A stretch of DNA of 33,581 bases from Brachionus koreanus (Eukaryota > Rotifera > Eurotatoria > Ploima > Brachionidae). A model generated the notes under the pieces. The model did no database searches and had not been told where the DNA came from. It was given only the letters and a program-made list of their open reading frames with translations. The position numbers and the translations under genes were made by a program. Location of the stretch: the NCBI GenBank assembly GCA_016987375.1, contig PJRA01000309.1, forward strand, positions 71,623 to 105,203, written 5' to 3'. Positions 1 to 10,344 of the stretch are shown here, piece by piece (the stretch's first letter is position 1; every line of letters starts with the position of its first letter).

Positions 1-67
1 AAAAAACGGTGGCAAGTTGAGAATGCTGAGTGTAAGCATAATATGCAAAATATGTAAATGAGTTAAT

Positions 68-214
68 AATGATTGTTATATAAAGGGTGTTCTCAAGTGT
101 TCAAAATGTGATTTTCGAGTCCGCGCATGTTCTAGGCATTGCCACATCGATAGACTTTCAAATAAAAATTCAAAAATTTTATACACATTTTTTGTGTTCG
201 TGGCTAAGAATTAA
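68..214 (+). other. possible exon fragment at the window edge, unrecognised
   Basis: An open frame on the plus strand reads through a Cys-x2-Cys and His-Cys-His pattern (KCSKCDFRVRACSRHCH) and stops at 212-214. The patch is richer in C and G than its surroundings, including CpGs near 119-126, as known exons in this window are. The preceding bases 1-67 are closed in this frame, so this could only be a 3' exon of a gene entering from the left. Another frame over the same DNA (87-284) is also open, and I cannot decide between them. The CxxCDFxV string recalls zinc-ribbon-like ends of some ciliary proteins, but this is too short to name. Confidence 0.2.
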
Positions 215-1448
215 TTGTTTTGCTAAATGTCAAGATATCTTTTGTTCATTTATGGATGAAGTTTGTCTATTTATATTATTGTGATGACCAAATTCCTATT
301 AAATGTTTCTAATCTAGCTTGTCTTATTATTGTCTATTTATAAACAAACTATCCTCTAAAATATCTCAATAATTTATTTCTTTTCTCGTTTTGATTTTCC
401 CTAAAGCTAAAAGATAAAAAAATCGAAATTTCGAAAACACTTGCTTGAACACAAATAGGAAAAATAATAAAATATATTTGCAAACCCAATTGTAGTAATT
501 TTTCTTTAGTAAAGGATTAAATTGATATAAATATATTTGATGAGTGTGACTATGAGTTTGCCAAAATCCAATATCCATATTGAGCTTTAGAAAAGTTTAT
601 TTTATTTTATTTTTTTGATGAATGTTAATTTTGTTGGACCAAATGCTTTAATGCCAGCATTTCAAATTGCTTATCGTTTCAAATCCATATTGGAAAATCC
701 ATTTCGAGTGGCTTGATCAATTTATTTAACTAATTTTTCTTATCGTGTTTAACACACATTTTAAATGCATTATCTTCAGCTGACTTAAAAATGATCACTT
801 TAAATGAAAACCGAAACAGATGATTTTGAAAAAAGAGAAAGTTGATTTTTATTTTTAAAAATAACAATTTTAAATACAAATAATTGAAAATTTTTACATA
901 AATCACATATATCATTGATTTAAAAAAAATCTTAGTTTTTATTTATTTTTTTTCCTAGAAATTAAATAACTTACCGCTTCTTATATTTGATAATAGCATC
1001 GTTTTTTTAGGTTGATCAAATAGTGATATTTAAAGGACAAAAATTTTCTCATTTTAATTGTCTCAGTAAAAAACAATTAAAATATTCAAAAAAAAAAAAA
1101 AGAACTTTATCGATCACGTACACGATCTGTGTTCAAATGTTTAGTTACAAATGTAAAATTAAAATTTGATTAATTGTTTGAAACAAATGAAAATAATTTT
1201 AATTTTAAATTCCATAGGTAAAAGAGTTCTACAACTAATTTAAAATAAAAATATGACTGTTTTAGATTAAGTTTGGATAATTGAAAAAGTTTAAATCTAG
1301 ATTTTTCACGAATCCATATTAATAAAAAATATTTTATGACTACAATTAATAAGTACTTGATTATTGTAAAGAAAAAATTAAAAATATATTTTTATTTTAA
1401 AAAATTCATTCTCAAAACTACTAAAAAAAATTAAAGAAAAAAAAATTT
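215..1448. other. non-coding AT-rich interval
   Basis: Long A and T runs and no gene I can recognise. The only coding-like patch is a 32-codon plus-strand open frame at 618-716 (see findings). The rest probably includes the 3' flank of the seipin gene, which ends at 1449 on the minus strand. Confidence 0.5.
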
Positions 1449-2386
1449 TCATTTATTTGTTTTTAAGTATTCTTTAAAAGCTGATAAATTTTCTTTAAAT
1501 CTTAGATGTAAATCGTCTTTGGTTTTAACAACATTTGTTTCATCAATTTTCTTCAATTCACCACTTAAGCATTTGACATTTTTTCTGTCTTTTTGGTCAA
1601 TTTTTCTCTCATTTGAAAATATTAGACCTCTCAAGTCATAAAAACTAGTCAAAATAACCAAAAAAATAATTAAAGTAAGCCAAGCTGTGATTAAAAAAGA
1701 TGAAACAAAGAACCATGAGTGTATGTAATATTTAAGACCTGAAAACTTGGCTTCAATGTTTAGTTTAGCTGAATAATACTGGACATTTCCATTTATTTTC
1801 ACAATCATTTTATATGCTGGCATATACTAGAAAATAAATATGTAAAATTTCAATTTTGATTTCTTTATTAGCTTTATCTTACCGCATTATCTACAAAATT
1901 CTCTTTTATTAGTAAATTTACACTTTGTCTTTGTTCTAAACGACCCAACAAATACAGCGGAAAATAGAACAAAGTGGTTATGCTTCTGAGCAAAAATGAT
2001 TTGTACACTAGAGTTCCCATTGTTTTAATGGAAGTTGTTTTGCGACCGTCTATGTCAATAGCATCCAGTGTTACTCCGAACATTCCCAAGTCAAAGTTTA
2101 AGTCGGACTCTGGCAAGTCCAACTGCAAACTTATTCTGTACTCTTGACCTTGATGGAGCGTGTGACTGGGACGATCGAACAGACTCACCTCGCCAATTAG
2201 TTCATTGGGCGGATACAAGCCGAAGTCAATAGATCGTCTGATAAATGGCTTTGGTAAATACCAATTATAGAACAATGAATAAAGCAGAATAGATACTAAT
2301 GCTGATAAGCAAAACAAAAATGAAAGGACAAAGCTTTGATGAACAAGTTGTGAAAGCTTTTTCAAAATCCAATTTACAAAAAACAT
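1449..2386 (-). CDS. BSCL2: seipin, ER lipid-droplet biogenesis protein
   Basis: Seipin forms a ring-shaped oligomer in the ER membrane where lipid droplets bud. Two exons: 2386-1883 and 1826-1449, with a 56-bp GT-AG intron at 1827-1882 in phase 0, giving 293 aa. Visible features are an N-terminal membrane segment (about residues 17-42), a lumenal domain with the conserved stretches LPESDLNFDLGMFGVT and LVYKSFLLRS, then LEQRQSVNLLIKENF, and a second membrane segment (about 225-255) after the FSGLKYYIHSW motif. Order, spacing and length match animal seipins; the C-terminal cytoplasmic tail is short. The start is the Met just before the first membrane helix. It lies downstream of RALGAPB on the same strand, with 238 bp between the two coding regions. 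Confidence 0.93.
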
Positions 2387-2624
2387 GTTCTCATAGCTTT
2401 AAAATTAAATAAAAATTCAACTTTTTTTCTTTTTTTCTTTTAAATTTCATTTAAAGGTTTATGAATACCTTCAATAATTTAATGAGAATAAAAAAATAAA
2501 AAAAATTCGAAATAAATTTTTAAAATATTTTTTATTTTGAGAAAAAAAAAATGAAATAAAAATGGAATGAAAATTTTAAATCCAAAAAATTAAAAAAAAA
2601 AATCGAAAATCAAATATCACTTTA

Positions 2625-5600
2625 TTAGACGCCCATTAGAAACGATGTGTACAAATCAGGCTCGGATTTTTTAACATTATTTTTTTTAATTATATCAGCT
2701 ATTTTATTTTTACGTCGCACATGTGGTGGTTGATAACTTTAAAGAAAAAAAAAAAAATTTTTCAAAATTTTTGAAATTTTTTATTTATTTTTTTAAATTT
2801 ACTCATCTATTTCAAGACGTTTGCGTCGAAATATATTCAAGACTGTTTGTCTAATCATCGAGCTAAGCATTCTAGAGCTGACTATCATACCATCGACAAG
2901 AGGCATTGTGTAATAATATCTTAAAAGTAAATATAAATGAGAGCACTTGAGAAACATATTTTTTCTTAATAGAATATTTTAGATTACTTCTTGCACAAAC
3001 TGCTATCTATGGATATTCGATTTAGTTTGTTTCTAAGTGGATGAACGTAGATGCAAACAATTTCCTTTGGTTTATTGCTAGGCAAAGTGCTGCTGGCGAG
3101 CAAATATTCCGTTTCATGCACAAGTTCGTCAATGGCCAAGTGTTCACTGTCCTGTATTTGTTCGTGCCAAATGACTAATACTTTAAGATCGTTTGGAAGT
3201 GTTTGAGTTTTTGATTTGAACATGTCTGCTGTTTGACTGGTCGAACCATTGGGCAAAACAAAGCTCAGCTCATTGCAATAGTCCGACCAATATATTAAAC
3301 TGTCCAAACCGTTTAGTTGATTTAAATTTTTTTTATTTTCTGTTTCGTTGGACACAATCGACCCGAGTGAATAAATAAAATCGTAAAAGCTTTTAGTTAA
3401 AGTTGTATTTACACTTTCGATTATGGATCTAGTCGATGTATTGTTGGCTCGTACATAAAATACATATGCTTGAGAGTATGTACGCGTAGCTAAATTGTCC
3501 AAGTCTTGTATGCATTCGGACATGTTGACAAGTTCACAAAATTCACTTGACGATTTGGAGTCTTGTTTGACTAGGCCAAGATTTGCCAAGAACATGCGCG
3601 AAGATGCATTAAATTCGGCACAATTTTTTTTCTTCAACGACTCGTCAAGTTGGCCGAATACTTTCATTTCTTTATTTACACCTAGAATATTACGTTCACT
3701 CATATTCTCTAGATCTATTTGATCTTTTTTCAATTTATCAAATTTAGGCAAAACTTGTTTGTACAATTTAGAGCTAATTTCACTAATACTTGGCACACTT
3801 AGTTCACATTTAGGTGCATTATCACTCTCCATAATTAAAGACTCTTTTTTGTAATTTTTCTTTATCGGTTCGAATACATCTTGATTATTGGTGTTCAATC
3901 GATAGTTGATGTCTACTTGATTGTCCATTTTGGCTAGCGAAGATTGTCGTTGATTCATTAGCCAAGCTTGACGACCAAATGCAGTTCGCGAGACAACAAC
4001 TATTTGCGGTGTTAGCTTTGAAATAGAGCATGTTTTGTCCAAAAGTTGTCGGTCAAGAACAGAAATTATGACTTGACCCTCTAGAGCATAAAACTTCCAT
4101 TGATTGAGTGAGTCGGAAAAGTCCTTTTCACTCAATGGTTGACGCAGGTCATTTGATTGAAAACTCTGTTCCATCATGTAAAAAAGAACACATTCGGCCG
4201 CCTCTTTCACTCTTAGACTGGCCGGTCTCAACTCTTTGTCCCATTTGTACACTGTTTTTTCGTTTTCGGCTTGTGAATTCGAACCCGATATTCCGATCTC
4301 AATACAATTGGTCATTGTTTGAAGAGTTGTTTTGTCTCGTAAAACATCTGGCTTGGTCATTATAATGCTGATTAGACACTGATATGCCGAACATATTACT
4401 GAATGCATTTCTTTTGTGTGATCACGTGATCGACGCTTTATTTGAGATTGAATGTAGTGCCAAATCCATGAGATGGCCAATTTAGCTATTTGAGTATCGC
4501 TTTCATTGAGAATACCTTGGTTTGAATAAAAATAAATAAAAAATTTCTATCTATTTTATTTTAAATTAATTTTGTCAAAAAACAAAAAAAAAGTGTTAGA
4601 ATGTTAGAATAAAATAAAAAAAAAAAATGAATTAGATCTATACAATATAAATAGTTTCAATTTTTTAAGATTAACTTTTGTGATTATGCAGAGCTATTAA
4701 ACTATTATTCTTAAGTGAAATTATTTATTTTCTTGTAATTATAAGAGTGTGTGACAGTGTTTGATATGTGAATTTTTCGAACAGCTTAAAATCAATAAAT
4801 TATTTTTTTTCAATTAGCAGTAAAAATTAATATTTTATTTAAATTATATAAAATAAAAATTTATAGAATTGCTTAAGCAAACGTAGAAAACTGAACATAT
4901 TGTCAAAATTATGAAAAGTATACAGCACTAGAGTTTGCTATGCAAGTGTGGAATTCAACTAATCCAAGTAAAAAGATGAATATGAATGCATTAGAAGATC
5001 TCAGGAACGAGTCACAAAAAATATTTTTGACTTTGAGAGTTTTGCACTATGAAATGTTATTGTTGAAAATGTGGCTAACAAAACTAAGGGAAAAGAGAGT
5101 GAGAGAAGATTAAGAAAAGCGGATTAGAAAATGCTAAACTAACTAAAGTCCTTTTATCAGTATCAAAAGAGAAAAGCGCAATATTAATAGGCAATTGTAT
5201 GAGGATATACAGGGAAAGCTTTCCTGCCAAATTGAGAAACGATTTTGCACACCGACAAGTTTTCTTTTTAAAAAAAAAGTGTTGTAAAGTCAAAATCCAA
5301 GATGCAGGTCTTCAAGGTGGCGTTGGACAAATTCAAACAAATTCAATGGATATGACTGCTTCAGCTTAACTCTTCCAAAACGCAGTTAGTCAGTTAGTTA
5401 GTTAATGGACTTGGAATGTCGCAGCAAGAATTACTAGCCAACTAACTTATCCCATAAAATTGGTAAAATGTCTAAATTGGTTACTCGATCTTATTGGCAA
5501 GTCTGTGCTAAAAACTCAAATCAATCCTAACCCAAATCTGATACTTGAGAAAAAATCAGTGTTTTTGCCTGTTTGCAATAGAATTAAATTTAAACAATAA

Positions 5601-7600
5601 AATATCACGGGAAATTAGATGCTTAAATTTTTTCTAATAAAAGCTATATATAATTACTTTGAATGAAATAATAAAAAAAAAATTGAAATATTTTATTAAT
5701 TAAAATAATCATATTTACTTAAATAGTCGGCTGATATAATAGACGTGAGACAGTCAAATATGCACAATGCAAACGAATGATTGTGTAAAGCTTGCGAATT
5801 GACTTTTAAGGGCGCACAAATCAACGAAACTATTTGATTGTAGCAATAGAGGGCTTTTTCTTTTTTATCAACAAATTGTTTGCTTTTTATTTCATCAAGA
5901 ACCCATTCGCCTATCAATAGTTTACCACATGCGAAAAGAAGCTGCAAATTAACATAGTCCACTTCGGTGCTCATTCCGCTCAGATAAATTTCAAGCACAC
6001 GGCCCTTGTACTCGGGCAAATTAAAGGAAATAATCTGCGAAAAGAGACTAATCGAACATCGTTTCAATTCGATCAATGTAATTGATCTGGCACCGATGGC
6101 AATTTTGTCCTCTTTTTGTGTATACTTCAATTTGAATATGGATTGAATGGCGTTTAGAAACGGACCCAACAATACCACACAACCATTAAGATCTAGACGA
6201 AATATTTGACTGCAATTGTACACAATACTAAATAATAGTTCACACGATTCCAAGTCGTCGCTAACCGGATTTTTTAAACCGGCCAGCAATAATGCATAGA
6301 ATCGAGCCAAATAGTCTATGTTAACACATTCGTGTGTGTTTAGAGAACAAAATATTTTGCTCAAGCAACCATAAGCTTCGGCTTGACCGAGCACAAACTC
6401 GTTCTTGGCCACACTCAATGTATCAAACAGCCATAGACCAAACATATCAAGAAGACTATTTACACTGCATGATCTAATGGCGGTTTTCAAATACAAATCA
6501 ATTAGCTTGGACACACTCTTCAAATATTCGAGATGTATTAGTGGCAATTTTTTAACACATTGTGTAATCATTGACGTGTATTGATTTGATTCTAATGAGC
6601 TTTTTTTATCAAAATTTTTTTGCATCAAACTGCCATCCATGAAGTCAACAGGTCGGCCAATTATGTGCAAAAATCTATACCACGATTGTACTACTTGTTC
6701 TTTGTTCATAGAATTGATCAAATTTTGTATGTTAAATTGAACATTTGTGTCGGTTGAGGCAACGGGCACCGGTGCATTTCGTTTGCTATCCGAATTCCAA
6801 AAAAGCTCTAGTAAGCGTACAGTTAGAGCATTGCAAACTCGATTCCATTCGGTCACCAGACTCATGTGATGTCGCCAATTCGAGCACATGTCCTTGAACG
6901 TTTTCCACAGACTTGGACTGGGAAACATTTTGTGACAGGCCATTAGCCATATTTCAAACAAAGTAGCTATTATTCGAGTGCTTAGAATGTCACAAAAGTC
7001 CTCTTTTTGAAATGGTGGCGACAATACTGCATTGTTGATGGCTAGCAAAAACTTTAGCAATTCTTCCCATAGATCTCTGTCGAGCAATTTCGAATCTTTT
7101 GCAATGCTCTCGATTAGCATTAGAACACCGTGACACATCATTATGTGCTTGGTAGGCGGTGGATTACTCGGCCGGGCCACAAACAAATGATACAAATGCC
7201 AGAGCATTTTTTTAAAATAATGTCCTGGATTGTCACGAACCGGCTGTGGTAGAAACACTTTTTGCTCGTCTAAAAGAATCGATAGCCATTCGTGATAAAT
7301 GTTCCAGCAGTCTTTTATTATGTCTTGGTGTTCGTGCGACAGCTGCAGGCCGTACATGAGATTTTCAAGTATCCAATTTACTTGTTCGGCAGTGTCCAAG
7401 CTTAGCACATCCGCTTGAGGCACGCTTTCAGACGGATGATCTTTGAACGGAAGCTGAAATGTAGTGAATTGAGAGAGATATTTGGAGCATGACTGGGCAA
7501 TGGGTCTTGATATGTGTTCGGGAAATTTGTTTAATACAGATTTTTGATTTTCGATTTCTTTTTGTATTTGATCTTTTAATGAAGTGTAATTATTAAACAT
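2625..7600 (-). CDS. RALGAPB: Ral GTPase-activating protein subunit beta
   Basis: This is the non-catalytic partner of RalGAP alpha subunits, which switch off RALA/RALB and act in exocytosis and mTORC1 control. Four exons join in phase: 7600-5719, 4515-2988, 2919-2803 and 2736-2625, giving 1212 aa (human about 1494). Introns are 1203, 68 and 66 bp. The N-terminus aligns with the family from the first Met. Later landmarks are [27 protein letters not shown] and the [14 protein letters not shown] segment. The C-terminal RapGAP-like region ends with [21 protein letters not shown] and PPHVRRKNK, close to vertebrate wording. The middle disordered linkers of vertebrates are mostly missing. The 1.2-kb intron is far longer than the others in this window and contains coding-like plus-strand sequence. 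Confidence 0.92.
4516..5718 (-). other. long RALGAPB intron 1 with inserted coding-like sequence
   Basis: Donor GTAAAT is at 5718 and the acceptor ends at 4516, in phase 1 on both sides. The joined protein reads [14 protein letters not shown] and matches the family without a gap, so no exon seems missing. Inside, on the plus strand, are two overlapping open stretches in different frames (4940-5113 and 5103-5369). Their base composition is less AT-rich than the rest of the intron. No poly-pyrimidine splice context or initiation context supports a complete nested gene. Confidence 0.6.
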
Positions 7601-7678
7601 ATTTTTTTTTAGTTTTATTTATTGCTGTTGTTGTTGTTGTTGATGTTGAGAGAATGGATGATTAAAAGCTAGAATAAA
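7601..7678 (-). promoter_or_regulatory. short Pcc1-RALGAPB spacer with CAA microsatellite
   Basis: Only 78 bp lie between the Pcc1 stop and the RALGAPB ATG. On the minus strand the spacer reads TTATTCTAG, then a pyrimidine-bearing stretch, then a CAA/CAG-rich run (complement of about 7622-7648), then a short A-run before the ATG. A separate promoter is hard to place here. The TCTAG and AACAG sites could serve as trans-splice acceptors. This is inference. Confidence 0.35.
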
Positions 7679-7927
7679 TTATTCGAATAATTGAATGGTG
7701 TTAAGTATTGAATTAATGTGTTCGATAATTGATTGAACACTGACCCGGAGTATACGCGACTCCTTGGCCGACCAGTTTATTGTAATCGAGTTCGAGTTAA
7801 GGCTTAATTGACGTTTGATTAGATTTTTTCTTGGCTCTTGGTCGACGCGTAATGTGTCGTAAACTATTTTAGCATGCTTTTCACACGAAAACGGAATAGT
7901 TAGTTGAGCAGTGAGTAAATCATTCAT
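7679..7927 (-). CDS. LAGE3: Pcc1/LAGE3-type KEOPS (EKC) complex subunit
   Basis: Pcc1 is the dimerising small subunit of KEOPS/EKC, which with Kae1/OSGEP makes the t6A modification on tRNAs reading ANN codons. A single exon encodes 82 aa, the usual size of yeast and archaeal Pcc1. The fold signature is visible: an N-terminal strand LTIPFSCEKHAKIVYDTL, the VDQEP turn, a central strand SITINWSAKESRILRVSV, and the C-terminal helix SIIEHINSILNTIQLF. LAGE3 is the vertebrate symbol; the invertebrate protein is often called Pcc1 or CTAG-like. Its stop lies 78 bp before the RALGAPB start on the same strand. Confidence 0.9.
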   Translation of the reverse strand: MNDLLTAQLTIPFSCEKHAKIVYDTLRVDQEPRKNLIKRQLSLNSNSITINWSAKESRILRVSVQSIIEHINSILNTIQLFE

Positions 7928-9259
7928 TTAGTTCTTTTTTTTTGTTTTAATTTTTTAATTGACAAATGTCTGCACTTTGATACTAAGGAAAAAAAAATTA
8001 AAATTATTTATGTTCAACTTTTTTTTTCTTTTTCTTTGAAATGGATTTTATGCGCTTTCGCAATCGTATAGATATTTGAATATGCTTTATATTTATTATA
8101 AAGATATTTTAAAATAATTGCAAGTTTTATTTTTTTTTTTGCTTTTTTTTTTATATTCTTATTTCGCAAATATGATGTGCAATTTGCACGAACAGAAAAA
8201 TTTTCTTTTTATTTTTACACATTTTTTTTTGTAATTAATAATAATAATAGCAAAAGAAATTAAATTATTATTTTTTCTGTATATTAATTTAATTTAAAAA
8301 ATGTCGTTTAGTTTATTCAATTGCTTTTTAATTATTTTTTTTTGCTTATTAGTTGAAACAAAAAGTTCAGTTTAAATTGATCAAGTGAAAAAATAAATAA
8401 ATCTGATTTTCATAATTTAGCTTATATTATTAAATATTTTAATATTTTTTAAAATTGAAAATTATTTTTGTTTTAGTCTTAAAAAAAATTGTGTTTTTTA
8501 AATATTGATTTTATTTAAAAAACAACTATAACACAGTCTTTAATTGGCCTGATTAAAATTTTACAAATAAAACAGCAAAAATGCCTTTTTGCGCTTTGTT
8601 TTTCTTAAAATCACTTTTTTCATTCTACAAAATATTGAAAAAAGATTGAATTTGATTATTGATTAGATTGTTTAAAAAAAAATTAAATTCAATTGACGAA
8701 ACGGCAAACTGAAATTCAGATAACCAAATAGATAGACATAAGTTGTTATTAAGAATTAGAAACAGAAGAGACAGCCAACAACCACCGGCAAAAAGGAGTA
8801 AAATGGAAAAAAAATCGAGAATTAATAAAAAAAATGTATTAAAAGTTTAATTAAGTGCTTTGTAATTTTTTTATTTAAATAATTAAACAATATTTTGTTT
8901 TTTTTTTGTACAAACAGCTATACAAGAAAGTTTAACCAAACTTCAAAAATATTTACAACTGGTGTGTTGTTCTGTCAAAGAATTACAAAAAATTGATTAA
9001 TTAAGAGAAATTATCTTAATTGTTATATTTGAATTACATTTCACCAAACCCATCAAGTCTATACGCAAGTTGGTACTTTATTTAAAAAAAAAACAATCTA
9101 ACAACTCTCAAGATCGAATACCCGACTCCATTGTGTAATTGCTAACTTAAAATTTCTTCTCTTTTTCCATGAACCATCAAGTTTTTAAACATGTCTAACC
9201 TCCAGCTATTTCAAAACATAGTTTTTAAATTTCTTTATATTTTATTCTGAAGGAGCATT

Positions 9260-9303
9260 ACAGATAAACAAATACAGATAAGCTCGATACAGATAAACAA
9301 ATA
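9260..9303. repeat. short direct repeat (15 bp x 2)
   Basis: ACAGATAAACAAATA occurs at 9260-9274 and again, identical, at 9289-9303. The intervening bases contain a third partial ACAGATA. It is a local duplication of unknown role. Confidence 0.7.
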
Positions 9304-9503
9304 AATGAAAAGAAATTAATTAAGTTATAGCGATTTTAAATTTTATAAAACTTCAATTTTTTAATTTTAATACTCATAAAAACAAATTGAAATAATTTAA
9401 AATTCCTTATTAGAAAAATTAGAAAAAATATAAAAAAACGATCAATCGCATTTCTTTTTGTTAATTGTTCATAAATGTTAAATATTTTTGTTCAATAAAT
9501 TAA

Positions 9504-9695
9504 AACTAGAAGCACCAAATTTTTAAATCCTCATATCTTTGGAATGGATTGTTCAAATAAATATATCTTTTTTGAATTATGTAGATTTTAAAATTTTCTT
9601 TTAAAAAATGATATTACTTTATAAAATTATTTTAGTTTTTTTATAAAATATCTATGAATTAAAAAAACCTGAAAAAATGCTTGGTGCTTCTAGTG
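9504..9695. mobile_element. MITE-like element, TTAA-flanked with terminal inverted repeats
   Basis: The left end carries ACTAGAAGCACCAA (9505-9518) and the right end its exact reverse complement TTGGTGCTTCTAGT (9681-9694). Just outside, TTAA occurs on both sides (9500-9503 and 9696-9699), as expected for a TTAA target-site duplication. The 192-bp unit has no coding capacity and is AT-rich inside. TTAA duplication is typical of piggyBac-type transposition; the terminal bases are not the usual piggyBac CCC, so the family is open. Confidence 0.75.
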
Positions 9696-10344
9696 TTAAA
9701 CAAATGAATAAAAAATAAATATTATAAATAAGACAAAAAATATTTTATCACAATTAATTTGGATAAGATTGATTTAAAAAACAATCATTATAAGTTTTTT
9801 GAAAGCAAGATTCTAGAAGACTTTTTAGAATATTATAAAAAAATTACTCTTATATTAATCAAATTAAATAACTAGGTTTAATAATTATCACAGTGTTCTA
9901 AAATTAAATTGTTTCATTGACTGCGTAGTTTTCATATTTGTTTTTTTCCTGAAGGATTAAAGGCTTCAATTTTTCAAAACAAAAAATTTGTTTTCAATTA
10001 CTAATTAGTTCAAATTAATTAATTAATGCTATATTTTACTTAAAAAATATATTGAATAAATAAATTGAATATCATAGTTTTTTTTTATTTTTGAATCTTT
10101 TAATTTTTTTTTGCTAATAAAAATTTTAATAAAACAAGAATTGAAAAAAAAACTTTAACTTAAATTTGCATTTAATTCAAATAATAAAAAATGAATAATT
10201 TTCAAAATAGTTCAAATAAAATAGAAAGAAAAAAAAAAGCAAAAATTCAAATAAATGTCATCGTCATCGACAATTTCTATTTTTTAGATCCTAAAATTTT
10301 GCAACGTATTTAAGCTAAATTAGAAAAAAATTTTTACGCATAAA

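Larger units (their letters stand above)
7928..10344. other. non-coding interval between divergent Pcc1 and SRP68
   Basis: Very AT-rich, with many T and A homopolymers and no gene recognised on either strand. It must hold the promoters of the divergently transcribed Pcc1 (minus) and SRP68 (plus). It contains two copies of a 15-bp direct repeat ACAGATAAACAAATA at 9260-9274 and 9289-9303, and a MITE-like element at 9504-9695. The patch at about 8700-8810 is less AT-rich but has no long open frame. Confidence 0.5.

Noticed and set aside
366..915. Minus-strand open frames at 366-578 and 730-915
   Set aside because: They consist mostly of Phe, Leu, Ile, Lys and Tyr, as random AT-rich DNA gives. 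No motif or signal.
3495..4365. Plus-strand open frames at 3495-3722 and 4108-4365
   Set aside because: They lie antisense to RALGAPB exon 2, which has clear family homology; composition is that of a complement strand.
5084..5293. Minus-strand 69-codon frame in the RALGAPB intron
   Set aside because: It would be in sense with RALGAPB, but the flanking exons join in phase and align with the family without a gap, so it is not an exon. The other strand looks more coding-like.
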